In this document: piece after piece, positions 45,241 through 54,284 of the stretch
How the letters are laid out: every line of letters starts with the position of its first letter
Numbering within the stretch: the stretch's first letter is position 1
Assembly (NCBI GenBank): GCA_902612965.1
Contig: CACMFN010000003.1
Coordinates: 1 to 64,000, forward strand
Source of the DNA: an uncultured SAR116 cluster alpha proteobacterium
Lineage (GTDB): Bacteria; Pseudomonadota; Alphaproteobacteria; Puniceispirillales; GCA-002684695
Direction: 5' to 3'
Length of the DNA: 64,000 nt
The notes under the pieces: generated by a model
What the model saw: only the letters and a program-made list of their open reading frames with translations
Told to the model about the DNA's origin: nothing
Databases searched by the model: none
Translations under genes and position numbers: made by a program

Positions 45241-45985
45241 AATTGCATTCCTGAATTCCAAAGGTGGAGTTGGGAAGTCCACACTTTGTATTTTGTCTGC
45301 ATTAGGTCTATCTCAAACTAGATTTGATGGAAAAATTAAATTAATTGATACAGATAGTCAAAAGAGTTCATTAAGTATACTCAATCAGGTGTCATCAAAA
45401 ATTGAATTGGATTTTATTCCATTTAACCATGCATCACCAAATTTAGGTGTAAGCCTCTTAGATCAGAAATTAAAGACATATTCAGTTAAAGAGGAAATAA
45501 TTTTAATTGATACTATGGCACATCCCCCAAGGCAGCTCGTAAATTGTATTATGCAATGTGATTCAATCTTAATACCGTGTAACTTAAGTGAAATTGAAAT
45601 CTTAGCAACAATTGAATTTGTTAAAATGCTAGACAGTCTTAAAAAACTTCAAGGATCCGGTTCGCCGCATCTAATCATTATACCAAATAAGGTTCCACCA
45701 AAGCAGGTTCATATAAATCAGCTTGTTGACGCACTATCAGAAGTGGACGTTGTTATAGGTCCCACAATCTCTGATCTAGCTGTTTTTAAAAATGATTTGA
45801 AGGGTTTATCTAAAAAGATTTCAAATTTACCTCAAAATTACAAGTCACAATATATTGGTTTTAGAGATTTTATTTATAAAGTATTAGTAAAGCGACAAAT
45901 CGACAAATTAATTTCTGGTGATAATGAAACTCATAATGTATCAGCTGAAACAGAAAACGTTATACCTATCTCTAAAAATAATTAA
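45227..45985 (+). CDS. ParA/MinD-family ATPase (orphan)
   Basis: Deviant Walker-A ATPase of 252 aa. SKGGVGKST at residues 11-19 has the signature lysine (Lys12) plus Lys17; LIDTDSQKSS is the A' segment and EIILIDTMAHPPR the Walker B region. It lacks the N-terminal helix-turn-helix extension of plasmid ParA and has no ParB next to it. The ATG at 45227 gives a normal ParA start; the frame opens earlier inside the upstream gene. Such orphans position chemoreceptors, carboxysomes, flagella or other cargo; the cargo here is unknown. Confidence 0.85.
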   Translation: MNSYKIAFLNSKGGVGKSTLCILSALGLSQTRFDGKIKLIDTDSQKSSLSILNQVSSKIELDFIPFNHASPNLGVSLLDQKLKTYSVKEEIILIDTMAHPPRQLVNCIMQCDSILIPCNLSEIEILATIEFVKMLDSLKKLQGSGSPHLIIIPNKVPPKQVHINQLVDALSEVDVVIGPTISDLAVFKNDLKGLSKKISNLPQNYKSQYIGFRDFIYKVLVKRQIDKLISGDNETHNVSAETENVIPISKNN

Positions 45986-46223
45986 AAGCTTAAATCTATT
46001 TATCAGACTGCTTGCAAGCCAGAAAAAATATTCATGAAGATGAGCAAATTGTAAATTGATTTTTTTAATATTAAAATTTGCTTAATCATAGTGAAATTTA
46101 AAAATTACTTAAAGTTTTACATCAAAGTTATGTGAGCGGCTAATCGAATTTTGATTATAAATTTTCCAAATTTGAATAATAATCATTATTATCTTTAATG
46201 AATAATCCTTAAAGTAAGTATTT

Positions 46224-47123
46224 ATGAAAAATAATTGGCAAAATGAAATATTTAGAGATAAAAATGAATTAGGTTGGTTGAAGCACTCTTTAAAGAAAAG
46301 AGAAACTGAATATTCCCCCAGTTCTATGATTGGAGGTAATTACAAACCATTAATTGATGAATATAAAAACAAAAGTCATATTGCAAGATCAAAAGTCAAA
46401 TCTGAAATTTATCAATATGGTAAAAGTTCTGGTCATAAAATAGAGATTACTGTATCCGACACATCTCCTAATAATGAACTTAAGCCTCTTCTTATATTTA
46501 TTCATGGAGGGTATTGGCAAGAGTTATCTTTGGAGGAATCTTTTTTCCCTGCAATTCATGCTAATAAAAATAAAATAGGATTTGCTGCAATAAATTATAC
46601 TTTGGCTCCAAAGGCAACAATTGATCAAATTGTTTACGAGTGCCAATCTGCAATTGAGTGGATATTTTCGCATTGCAATGAATTAGGATTTGATAGTAAA
46701 AAAATTGTTATATCTGGCAGTTCAGCAGGCGCGCATCTTGCAGCAATGTATTCATTGAAAAGAAAACCTCTATACAATCACGTTGGAAATATTTTAGTTT
46801 CAGGAATATACGACATTCAACCATTAATTAAGACATCAGTTGATGAGGCCCTTTGTTTAGATCCAGATGAAGCTTTGAGAAATAGTCCATTATTCTATGA
46901 ATTAAAAGAATTCCCTCCAACAATTGTTGCATGGGGTGAAATAGAAACTGATCAATTCAAAAAACAAAGTAAAATTTTTGCAAATAAATTGATTGAACAT
47001 AAAATTCCTGTAAGAACTTTAGAAGTGAAAAATAAAAATCATTTTGATGTGATACTAGATTTAGCTGATTATGATACTCCATTAGGTATGGAATTAAAAA
47101 TGTTACTCGATTTTCAAGACTAA
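46224..47123 (+). CDS. Alpha/beta hydrolase, probable kynurenine formamidase
   Basis: Serine hydrolase of 299 aa. The oxyanion motif is IHGGYWQEL, the nucleophile elbow ISGSSAGAHLA, and a late Asp/His pair fits EIETDQF and KNHFDVI. HGGYW with GSSAGAHL is the pattern of arylformamidases of the alpha/beta-hydrolase type. It is three bases ahead of tryptophan 2,3-dioxygenase and followed by kynureninase, which completes the tryptophan-to-anthranilate route. Context carries much of this call. Confidence 0.75.
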   Translation: MKNNWQNEIFRDKNELGWLKHSLKKRETEYSPSSMIGGNYKPLIDEYKNKSHIARSKVKSEIYQYGKSSGHKIEITVSDTSPNNELKPLLIFIHGGYWQELSLEESFFPAIHANKNKIGFAAINYTLAPKATIDQIVYECQSAIEWIFSHCNELGFDSKKIVISGSSAGAHLAAMYSLKRKPLYNHVGNILVSGIYDIQPLIKTSVDEALCLDPDEALRNSPLFYELKEFPPTIVAWGEIETDQFKKQSKIFANKLIEHKIPVRTLEVKNKNHFDVILDLADYDTPLGMELKMLLDFQD

Positions 47124-47126
47124 ATT

Positions 47127-48068
47127 ATGCCTGAATATAAACCCAAAACACCAGCAGTTGTAGATATTTCAAAAGTAGACGGATCTCCTCATCCTAGAAA
47201 AATTGGTTTTTCAACGGATAAGAGCAGATATAAAACATCTAAGCAGACTATGGGTGATCCTTTGATAAATTATGAAGGAAAATCAAATCCATATATTGAT
47301 TATCAAAGTATAGACCTTCTCTTATCGCTACAACATCCAAGATCTGAAGGTTATGATGAAATGTGCTTTTATATTATGGGTCAGGTAAAGGAGATTTTAT
47401 TTAAAGGACTTCACTTTGAACTTTTTAATGCTCGAGAGCAAATAAAACTCGATGAAATTAATAATGCAATAACTATACTTGAACGATCAATAGAGTACGT
47501 AAAATTCATAGCAGACGCATGGAATATTTTATCTACAATTAAACCTGAAGGCTTTAACCAATTTAGAGATTACTTAGGCACTGCATCAGGTCAACTTTCA
47601 TTTATGTATCGTCATGTTGAATTTATATTAGGTAATAAAAGTGAAAAAATGGCTTCAGCCCATAAAAATGTTCCTCATGTTTGGCCAGAAATTAAAAAAA
47701 ACTTAGAAACACCTAGTCTGTATGATGAAGTTATTTTTTATCTAAATAGAAAAGGTTTAAGTATTTCTGAGGCAGTTTTAGATAGAGATTGGAAGGAAAC
47801 ATACAAGTTTAACCAATCAGTCAAGGATGCTTGGTTGTCTGTGTATCGAGAACCTAGCAATGCCAATTTAAAATATAAACTTGGTGAAAGCTTAATATCT
47901 TTTGATGAGCAATTTTCAATATATAGATGGAGGCATTACACTCTTGTGAAAAAAATTATTGGCTTCAAGTCTGGGACAGGTGGATCATCTGGGGTTGAAT
48001 GGTTAGAAAAAGTAACATCTCATCAATTTTTTCCTGAATTATGGGAAATTAGAAATGAACTATCGTAA
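47127..48068 (+). CDS. kynA: Tryptophan 2,3-dioxygenase
   Basis: Heme dioxygenase of 313 aa. The distal region has LLSLQHPRSEGYDEMCFYI (conserved His) and KGLHFELFNAR; RDYLGTASGQLSFMYRHVEF follows; the proximal heme histidine is in YRWRHYTLVKKIIG and the C-terminal loop is GTGGSSGVEWL. It opens the indole ring to N-formylkynurenine. Five bases separate it from kynU. Confidence 0.93.
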   Translation: MPEYKPKTPAVVDISKVDGSPHPRKIGFSTDKSRYKTSKQTMGDPLINYEGKSNPYIDYQSIDLLLSLQHPRSEGYDEMCFYIMGQVKEILFKGLHFELFNAREQIKLDEINNAITILERSIEYVKFIADAWNILSTIKPEGFNQFRDYLGTASGQLSFMYRHVEFILGNKSEKMASAHKNVPHVWPEIKKNLETPSLYDEVIFYLNRKGLSISEAVLDRDWKETYKFNQSVKDAWLSVYREPSNANLKYKLGESLISFDEQFSIYRWRHYTLVKKIIGFKSGTGGSSGVEWLEKVTSHQFFPELWEIRNELS

Positions 48069-48073
48069 CTAAG

Positions 48074-49270
48074 ATGAAGTCTAATTTTTTGAACCTAAAG
48101 AAAAACTTTTCTATTCCTAAGGGTACTATTTATTTATGTGGTAATTCACTTGGACCACCTCTGAAATCCATGGGCAATGAAGTAAAAAAATTTGTTGATG
48201 AGGAATGGGCAAAAGAACTTGTTAAGGGATGGAACTCGAAAGGTTGGTTCGAACAATCAAAAAAAATAGGAAATCAAATAGCTAAAATAGTAGGCGCAGA
48301 TAAAGACACTATTATTGTAGGAGACACACTCTCCACTCAGGTCTTTCAAGCTTTAACTTGTGCACTGAAACTAAATCAAAATAGAAGATATGTACTAACA
48401 GACAATGGTAACTTTCCTGCCGATATTTATATTGCCGAAGGATTATTAAAACTTTTAGGTGATAAGCATGAACTTAAAATAGTAAAGCCCGAAGATATTA
48501 TTGAGCATATTAATGATGAAGTTGCCGTAATTATGCTTACAGAAGCTGATTACAGAACAGGTAGAATTTACGACATGAAAAATATTACTCATCTTGCTCA
48601 TAGCTCTGGTGCTTTGGTCATTTGGGATCTTGCACATACTGCTGGGGTTTTACCAATTAAACTCAGTGAAACAAAGGCAGATTTTGCAGTTGGGTGTACT
48701 TATAAGTATTTAAATGGTGGCCCAGGCTCACCTGCATTTATTTACATTGCTCCAAATCATATAAACAAAGTAGAGCCAGCTTTATTTGGTTGGCATGGAC
48801 ACAAAAATCCATTCGAATTTAATTTAAACTATCTCCCATCAAGTGGTATAGAAAAAATGAAGATAGGCTCTCCCTCAATTATATCATTTGCCTCTCTAAA
48901 GCATGCCTTGGATATTTGGGACAATATTGATATGAACGAATTACGATTAAAATCAATTGAATTATCAGAGTTGTTTATTTCTGAAATAGATAAGTTATCA
49001 ATAGATTTAAATTTAGTCAGTCCAAGAGATCCTTATTTTCGAGGAAATCAAGTTTCATATAGCCTTGAAAATGGATATGCATTTATGCAGGCACTTATTC
49101 AAGAAAATTTAATTGGCGACTTTAGATCTCCAAATTTAATTAGGTTTGGTTTTTCTCCAATATACTTAGATGAGCAAGATATTATTAATGCTGTTGCTAT
49201 AATTGGAAAAGTTTCAAGGAACAGCCTTTGGAGGAAATTTTCAAATCAAAGTCGAAAAATTGTTACTTAA
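48074..49270 (+). CDS. kynU: Kynureninase
   Basis: PLP fold-type I enzyme, 398 aa. It starts FSIPKGTIYLCGNSLGPPLK; the PLP aspartate region is VIWDLAHTAGVLPI, and the PLP lysine is in GCTYKYLNGGPGSPAF. Substrate-binding motifs WHGHKNPFEF and RFGFSPIYL are present. It cleaves kynurenine to anthranilate and alanine, the last step of this operon branch. Its 3' end is followed by the IYD-like gene after seven bases. Confidence 0.93.
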   Translation: MKSNFLNLKKNFSIPKGTIYLCGNSLGPPLKSMGNEVKKFVDEEWAKELVKGWNSKGWFEQSKKIGNQIAKIVGADKDTIIVGDTLSTQVFQALTCALKLNQNRRYVLTDNGNFPADIYIAEGLLKLLGDKHELKIVKPEDIIEHINDEVAVIMLTEADYRTGRIYDMKNITHLAHSSGALVIWDLAHTAGVLPIKLSETKADFAVGCTYKYLNGGPGSPAFIYIAPNHINKVEPALFGWHGHKNPFEFNLNYLPSSGIEKMKIGSPSIISFASLKHALDIWDNIDMNELRLKSIELSELFISEIDKLSIDLNLVSPRDPYFRGNQVSYSLENGYAFMQALIQENLIGDFRSPNLIRFGFSPIYLDEQDIINAVAIIGKVSRNSLWRKFSNQSRKIVT

Positions 49271-49277
49271 AATTATT

Positions 49278-49970
49278 ATGTTTATTAAAAAAAATCTTGA
49301 ATATCAAAAATTACCTCTCCCTCATAAAGTTTCAATGTCCGATTTTGAAATGATGTCTTCAATAGAAAGTTTCAGAGAGTATATGCTCAAAAGGCACACT
49401 GTTCGTGACTTTTCGAAAAGAAGTGTTGATTTTGCAATTATTCAAAAAGCAATTCAGATTGCTGGTTCTGCTCCAAGCGGAGCTAATCACCAGCCATGGC
49501 ACTTTGTTGCTATATCGAACAAGGACATTAAGAAAACAATAAGAGAGGCAGCAGAAATTGAAGAAAATAAATTTTACTCAGGCGGTGCAAGTGATGAGTG
49601 GATTAAAGCACTTGAGCCAATTGGTACAAATGCAAATAAGCCGCATTTAGAAATTGCTCCATGGCTAATTATCATTTTTGCAGAAAGATTTGGAACTTTT
49701 GATGATGGATCTAAATATAAAAATTATTACGTGCCTGAAAGTGTAGGCATTGCGACTGGATTTTTGATTGCTGCACTCCATAAAGCTGGTTTGTCAGTAT
49801 TAACACATACTCCTAATCCAATGAGTTTTTTAAATGGCCTTTGCAAGAGACCTAAAAGTAATAAGCCTGTCATGATACTTACAGTAGGTCATGCTTCAGA
49901 AGATGCTACAGTACCTAAGGTTGCAAAAATCAAAAAAGATATTAAAGAAATTTTAACTGTTTTAGATTAG
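49278..49970 (+). CDS. Nitroreductase-fold flavoprotein, iodotyrosine-deiodinase-like
   Basis: FMN flavoprotein of 230 aa. RHTVRDFSKRSVDF and GSAPSGANHQPWHFVA are FMN-site blocks. The lid region EIEENKFYSGGASDEWIKAL followed by HLEIAPWLIIIF and the late VGHASEDATVPKV match iodotyrosine deiodinase homologues rather than classic nitroreductases. The start at 49278 follows the kynU stop by seven bases. Bacterial members have unknown natural substrates; the place at the end of a tryptophan-degradation operon hints at an aromatic or halogenated aromatic substrate (inference). Confidence 0.78.
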   Translation: MFIKKNLEYQKLPLPHKVSMSDFEMMSSIESFREYMLKRHTVRDFSKRSVDFAIIQKAIQIAGSAPSGANHQPWHFVAISNKDIKKTIREAAEIEENKFYSGGASDEWIKALEPIGTNANKPHLEIAPWLIIIFAERFGTFDDGSKYKNYYVPESVGIATGFLIAALHKAGLSVLTHTPNPMSFLNGLCKRPKSNKPVMILTVGHASEDATVPKVAKIKKDIKEILTVLD

Positions 49971-49975
49971 TAAAA

Positions 49976-51226
49976 TCAAGTTGTTGCAACTGAAGTTCTT
50001 TCAGAGAGAGGCTTTTCATTTACAGGTAAATGAATGATTGCGGAAAAAGCTCCAACTCCAATACCAACCCACCATACTAGATTATAATTTCCAAACATAT
50101 CGTAAAGTGAACCACCTAGCCAAATACCTACAAAAGATCCAATTTGGTGAGACAAGAAAACTATTCCATACAAAGTGCCCATGTACTGCATCCCGTAAAT
50201 ATATCCAATCACCCCAGATGTAAGTGGTACAGTTGCAAGCCACAGACCGCCCATAACAATAGAAAATAGTATCACTGTTTCAACTGTCATTGGTGTCATA
50301 ATAAAGAAAATAGAGGCTAATGTTCTGCCTGTATAAATTAAAGAAAGTAAATATTTTTTTGTAAAGTTTTTACCAAGATAACCAGCAGTTATTGCGCCAA
50401 TAATATTAAATAGACCAATTACTGCAATTGAAAAGGCTCCTAGAGAAGAGGTTGTATTGATGCCCAAAGATCTTATCAGACTGTTTGGCGGTATGGTAGC
50501 GCATGCTTCTGTTATAAAAGCAGGAAAATGCGCAGTTATGAAGCCAAGTTGAAAGCCACAAGAAAAAAACCCTAAGAAGAGCATCGAAAATGTAGGGTCC
50601 TTCGCAGCATTTACTAAAGCGTCTCCCAGTTTCTCTTTTGATCCAGTATCGATGTTTGTTTTACTTGGATTAATTGCTAATAGGCATAAAAGTGTTGCGA
50701 AAACAATTATAGCAAGAACCATCATAACAGTTGACCATGACATACTATTTAAAAGTGCGCTTGTAAAAGGAGGGCCAATAACCTGTCCCGCAGAGCCAGC
50801 TGCAGTTGTAATACCAAGAACCAATGATCTTCTTTCTGGTGAAGTTGACCTGCCAACGACTGCCAGTATTGGTCCAAACCCAGTGCCAGCAATGCCGCAC
50901 CCAATTATTAAATTCAAGAATTGATGAGCTTCTGGAGTTACAGCATTACTGCTAATTAATAATCCAACTGTGTATAAAACTATGCCAAAAGAAATTGCCT
51001 TTCTGTCTCCAAACTTTTCTGCCAAAGCACCAAAAAAAGGTGTTGCTACGCCCCAAGCTAAGTTTTGGATTGCAATAGCCATAGAAAATTCTGCTCTAGG
51101 CCATAAGAATTCATCAGCTATTGGTATCTGAAATAATCCAAAAGATGATCGGATAGCAAAGCTTATCATTAAAATGATGCTTCCACCAATCAGTATTGGA
51201 GTAAAAACAGGACTTTTAGTTTCCAT
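49976..51226 (-). CDS. MFS transporter (monocarboxylate/oxalate-formate-like)
   Basis: Twelve-helix major facilitator of 416 aa. The first loop carries GALAEKFGDRKAI, the MFS cytoplasmic motif, and the seven-helix break falls near residue 205. ATG at 51226 is chosen over a TTG at 51238. Convergent with the IYD-like gene with a six-base gap. The pattern with IRSSFGLFQIPIADEF near the start resembles the MCT/OFA-type subfamily of organic-anion carriers, but the substrate is unknown. Confidence 0.82.
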   Translation of the reverse strand: METKSPVFTPILIGGSIILMISFAIRSSFGLFQIPIADEFLWPRAEFSMAIAIQNLAWGVATPFFGALAEKFGDRKAISFGIVLYTVGLLISSNAVTPEAHQFLNLIIGCGIAGTGFGPILAVVGRSTSPERRSLVLGITTAAGSAGQVIGPPFTSALLNSMSWSTVMMVLAIIVFATLLCLLAINPSKTNIDTGSKEKLGDALVNAAKDPTFSMLFLGFFSCGFQLGFITAHFPAFITEACATIPPNSLIRSLGINTTSSLGAFSIAVIGLFNIIGAITAGYLGKNFTKKYLLSLIYTGRTLASIFFIMTPMTVETVILFSIVMGGLWLATVPLTSGVIGYIYGMQYMGTLYGIVFLSHQIGSFVGIWLGGSLYDMFGNYNLVWWVGIGVGAFSAIIHLPVNEKPLSERTSVATT

Positions 51227-51416
51227 ACAAAAATTCAAATCTGTAAGTTATTTGATTATCCAGTAATCGAATAAGTTTTATGAATAGTTAATACTATTTA
51301 GTAAGAAAATCAAAATTTATATTGTTATGTTGTAAATTTAATTTTTCTCTTTATTACTGTTGAATAAAATACAAAATTCAAATAATTAAATCATAAAAAA
51401 AAATTGGATTAAAATT

Positions 51417-52427
51417 ATGACGTTAAGAGTAGGTATAAATGGCTTTGGTCGCATCGGCAGGAATGTTCTCAGGGCTATAATTGAATCTCAAAGAGAAGAT
51501 ATCAAGGTTGTTGCAATAAACAACAGATCATCAATTCAGGTTTGCGCTCATCTTTTGAAGTATGACTCAATTCATGGAAGATTTCCATTTGATGTGAGTT
51601 CAAATAAAAATATTATAACAGTAGACAATAATAATATTCATGTTTCAAATGAACTAACTATTGATGAAATTCGATGGGATAAAAATGATGTTGATCTAGT
51701 CATGGAGTGTACAGGAAAGTTTAACTCTGCAAAAGAATGCCAAAAACATATTTCTGCTGGTGCAAAAAAAGTTTTAATTTCTGCACCTGCAAAAGATGCA
51801 GACTTAACAGTAGTATATGGTGTCAATGAGCAAGATATTAATTCTAGTCACAGCATAATTTCAAATGCATCTTGTACAACAAACTGCCTAGCCCCTATAG
51901 CCAAAGTTTTAAATGATAATTTTGGAATTGAAGAAGGCTTTATGACAACAGTACATAGTTACACAGGTGATCAGCCAACGATTGATAGAGACCATAAAGA
52001 TGTATACCGTGCGAGGGCAGCCGCAGTTAATATGATACCAACTTCTACAGGCGCAGCTCAAGCCGTTGGTCAGGTATTGCCTGAGCTAAATGGTAAATTA
52101 AGTGGAGTTGCAGTAAGAGTTCCAACTGCAAATGTATCAATGGTTGATTTAACTTTTTCATCTAAGACAAAAACTAATGCTGAAGATATAAATAATGTAG
52201 TACGCAATGCCACAAAAGATAAACAGTTGGGAAAAGTTTTAAGTTACACTGACGAGAAACTAGTTTCGTCTGACTTTTATCATAACCCTTATTCCTCTAT
52301 ATTCCATACAGATCAAACATTTGTTACAGGTAGTAATTTGGTTAGAGTTCTATCTTGGTATGATAATGAGTGGGGATTTTCTAATAGGATGTCTGATACT
52401 GCAGTAGAAATTGGTAAATATATTTAG
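51417..52427 (+). CDS. gap: Glyceraldehyde-3-phosphate dehydrogenase, type I
   Basis: NAD-dependent GAPDH of 336 aa. NAD motif GINGFGRIGRNVLRA, catalytic Cys in SNASCTTNCLAP, catalytic His in TVHSYTGDQ, and PTGAAQAV-type STGAAQAVGQVLP. The C-terminus is WYDNEWGFSNRM. It stands alone; the 178-base gap upstream must hold its promoter, where I see no clear motif. Confidence 0.97.
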   Translation: MTLRVGINGFGRIGRNVLRAIIESQREDIKVVAINNRSSIQVCAHLLKYDSIHGRFPFDVSSNKNIITVDNNNIHVSNELTIDEIRWDKNDVDLVMECTGKFNSAKECQKHISAGAKKVLISAPAKDADLTVVYGVNEQDINSSHSIISNASCTTNCLAPIAKVLNDNFGIEEGFMTTVHSYTGDQPTIDRDHKDVYRARAAAVNMIPTSTGAAQAVGQVLPELNGKLSGVAVRVPTANVSMVDLTFSSKTKTNAEDINNVVRNATKDKQLGKVLSYTDEKLVSSDFYHNPYSSIFHTDQTFVTGSNLVRVLSWYDNEWGFSNRMSDTAVEIGKYI

Positions 52428-52430
52428 AAA

Positions 52431-53102
52431 TTATTCACCGATTAAAGAATTATAAAGATTCAAAAAATATTTGCTTGGTATAATTGTTACATATCTTGAG
52501 GAGTAATTTTCAGATGGATGTAACGAAAATTTTCTTTCTATAGTTTCATTTGATGTCCCAATTAAATCTAAAGGATGCAAAGTTAAATCTTTAAGCGAAT
52601 ACTTCAATCCTGTTGAACTGTGGAAAAATTGTTCTCCTAGTGGCCAAAGGGATAACCTTGTTCCTACTGGAATTTCACAGGACCATTTACCCTTAACCCA
52701 AACAACTGTGTCAATTTCACCAACCAGAATAATTACTCTTGCAGAATGCTTTCTATTTATCGCTGTAAGTGACGCTAGAGTATGGTCTAGTCTTAAATCA
52801 ATAAAACCAAAACCAATAAAAATATTTGAATTTATTTTTGAAAGACATTTTTGTAGGTCGGTAGTATTTTGATCTGAAATCAAAATTTTTTTTTCATTTT
52901 TTACATATGACAATTTTTGACTGTCAATCGAGTCCATGTCTCCAATAACAGCCTCAAAATCCATTTCGTTACTTAATAAAAAATTAGCTCCACTATCAGC
53001 AGCATAAATTTTGTATTTCTTATAAATTTTTTTTAATAGGTGGGAATTTATTTTACTTCCGCCAACTAAAATAATTGGTTCATCATGCATAAATATTTTC
53101 AT
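52431..53102 (-). CDS. thiN: Thiamine pyrophosphokinase
   Basis: Protein of 223 aa that converts thiamine to thiamine diphosphate. YAADSGANFLL, VIGDMDSID, the DQNTTDLQKCL segment and GFGFIDLRLDHTLASL are TPK motifs (nucleotide and metal-binding Asp residues). It is divergent from the thiamine transporter operon, so the two fit a salvage pathway: uptake by ThiBPQ, then phosphorylation. The C-terminal domain (about 145-223) is the short beta domain of the family. Confidence 0.88.
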   Translation of the reverse strand: MKIFMHDEPIILVGGSKINSHLLKKIYKKYKIYAADSGANFLLSNEMDFEAVIGDMDSIDSQKLSYVKNEKKILISDQNTTDLQKCLSKINSNIFIGFGFIDLRLDHTLASLTAINRKHSARVIILVGEIDTVVWVKGKWSCEIPVGTRLSLWPLGEQFFHSSTGLKYSLKDLTLHPLDLIGTSNETIERKFSLHPSENYSSRYVTIIPSKYFLNLYNSLIGE

Positions 53103-53151
53103 AATTATTTATACTTGTCATGAAAGAATATTTATAGTTAAATTTAAATAA

Positions 53152-53223
53152 CTCTTGGGGTGCTTTTTAAGCTGAGAAAAAACCCATTGAACCTGAACTA
53201 GTTAGTGCTAGCGTAGGAAAGAG
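53152..53223 (+). promoter_or_regulatory. TPP (THI-box) riboswitch upstream of thiBPQ
   Basis: Classic thi-box elements in order: P1 strand CTCTT (53152-53156), GGGGTGC, GCTGAGA (53171-53177), AACCC, TGAACCTGA (53188-53196), a CTAG/CTAG stem (53198-53211), GCGTAGG and the closing AAGAG (53219-53223). Downstream, CCAAT-ATA-ATTGG at 53265-53277 can fold over the start of the GGAG ribosome binding site (53276-53279), so control is likely at translation. I see no intrinsic terminator in between. Confidence 0.93.
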
Positions 53224-53285
53224 GAATTCAGAATTTATTCCAATAAATCCTTTCTAGTTGCTAACCAATATAATTGGAGCACCAA

Positions 53286-54284
53286 ATGAAAAAAATATAC
53301 TTCATTTTAACTGTTATAATTGCAATATTCTCTATCAATAAATTGTATGGGAATGAGAATACACTAGTTGTACATACCTACGAAAGTTTTATATCTGATT
53401 GGGGTCCTGGTCCACAAATAGAAGAAGAGTTTGAAAAAGTTTGTAACTGCGACTTGCAATTTATTGGAATAGATTCATCAATAGGTATACTAGGTCGTTT
53501 AAAACTGGAAGCTGATGAAACGAATGCTGATATAATATTAGGGCTAGACACTAATCTTTTAACAGCTGCTAAAAATACAAAACTTCTTGCAAAACACAAT
53601 ATTGATACATCAAAAATTGATTTGCCAATAAAATGGAATGATCAAATTTTTCTTCCCTTTGATTGGGGACATTTTGCTTTTATCTATAACTCAGATAAAT
53701 TAAAATCACCTCCAACTAGTTTTGAGGAATTATCAGATGATAAAAATTCTTTGAGCTTGATAATTCAAGACCCAAGGACATCAACACCTGGTTTAGGTTT
53801 GCTTTTATGGGTTAAATCAATTTTTAAAGAAAACTCAGATAAAATATGGGAAAGACTTAGTCCAAAAATTGTAACTGTAACAAAAGGTTGGTCAGAAGCG
53901 TATGGATTGTTTCTAGAGGGTGAGGCTGACTTGGTATTATCTTACACTACGTCTCCTGCTTACCATATTATGGCTGAAGAAGAGAAAAAATATAAAGCGG
54001 CAATTTTTAATGAGGGTCATTATCTTCAGGTTGAAGTTGCGGCAATTACTACAAAAGGTGAAAAAAATAAACTTTCAAGAGACTTTATGAACTTCATTCT
54101 TAGTGAAAATTTTCAATCTGTAATTCCTACAACTAATTGGATGTTTCCTGTGACTGATATTAAAGTGCCAGAAACTTTTGAAAACATTCCAAAACCAGAA
54201 AAGGTTTTACTAATGGATTCTAGTGTCATCGAGAAAAATAGAAAAAAATGGATTAGCGAGTGGCGAAGAGCTTCAATGAAATAA
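53286..54284 (+). CDS. thiB: Thiamine ABC transporter substrate-binding protein
   Basis: Periplasmic binding protein of 332 aa with a signal peptide (residues 1-~22, MKKIYFILTVIIAIFSINKL). LVVHTYESFISDWGPG, LGLDTNLL and PFDWGHFAFIYNSDKL resemble ThiB/TbpA, where an Asp-Trp-Gly strand lines the ligand site. The ATG at 53286 is chosen because GGAG lies seven bases upstream; a TTG at 53274 would put the ribosome site inside the gene. First gene of the riboswitch-controlled thiBPQ operon. Confidence 0.9.
   Translation: MKKIYFILTVIIAIFSINKLYGNENTLVVHTYESFISDWGPGPQIEEEFEKVCNCDLQFIGIDSSIGILGRLKLEADETNADIILGLDTNLLTAAKNTKLLAKHNIDTSKIDLPIKWNDQIFLPFDWGHFAFIYNSDKLKSPPTSFEELSDDKNSLSLIIQDPRTSTPGLGLLLWVKSIFKENSDKIWERLSPKIVTVTKGWSEAYGLFLEGEADLVLSYTTSPAYHIMAEEEKKYKAAIFNEGHYLQVEVAAITTKGEKNKLSRDFMNFILSENFQSVIPTTNWMFPVTDIKVPETFENIPKPEKVLLMDSSVIEKNRKKWISEWRRASMK

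Noticed and set aside
46010-46019. Ten-base palindrome GCTTGCAAGC downstream of the ParA-like gene, considered as a centromere (parS-like) or operator
   Set aside because: A single copy with no repeats around it and too short to be convincing; no ParB is encoded nearby.
49203-49277. Upstream extension of the IYD-like flavoprotein into kynU
   Set aside because: These 25 residues lack family similarity and lie inside kynU; the ATG at 49278 follows the kynU stop at normal spacing.
53103-53285. Intrinsic terminator as expression platform of the TPP riboswitch
   Set aside because: No GC-rich hairpin with a T-run is present between aptamer and thiB; a translational mechanism fits better.
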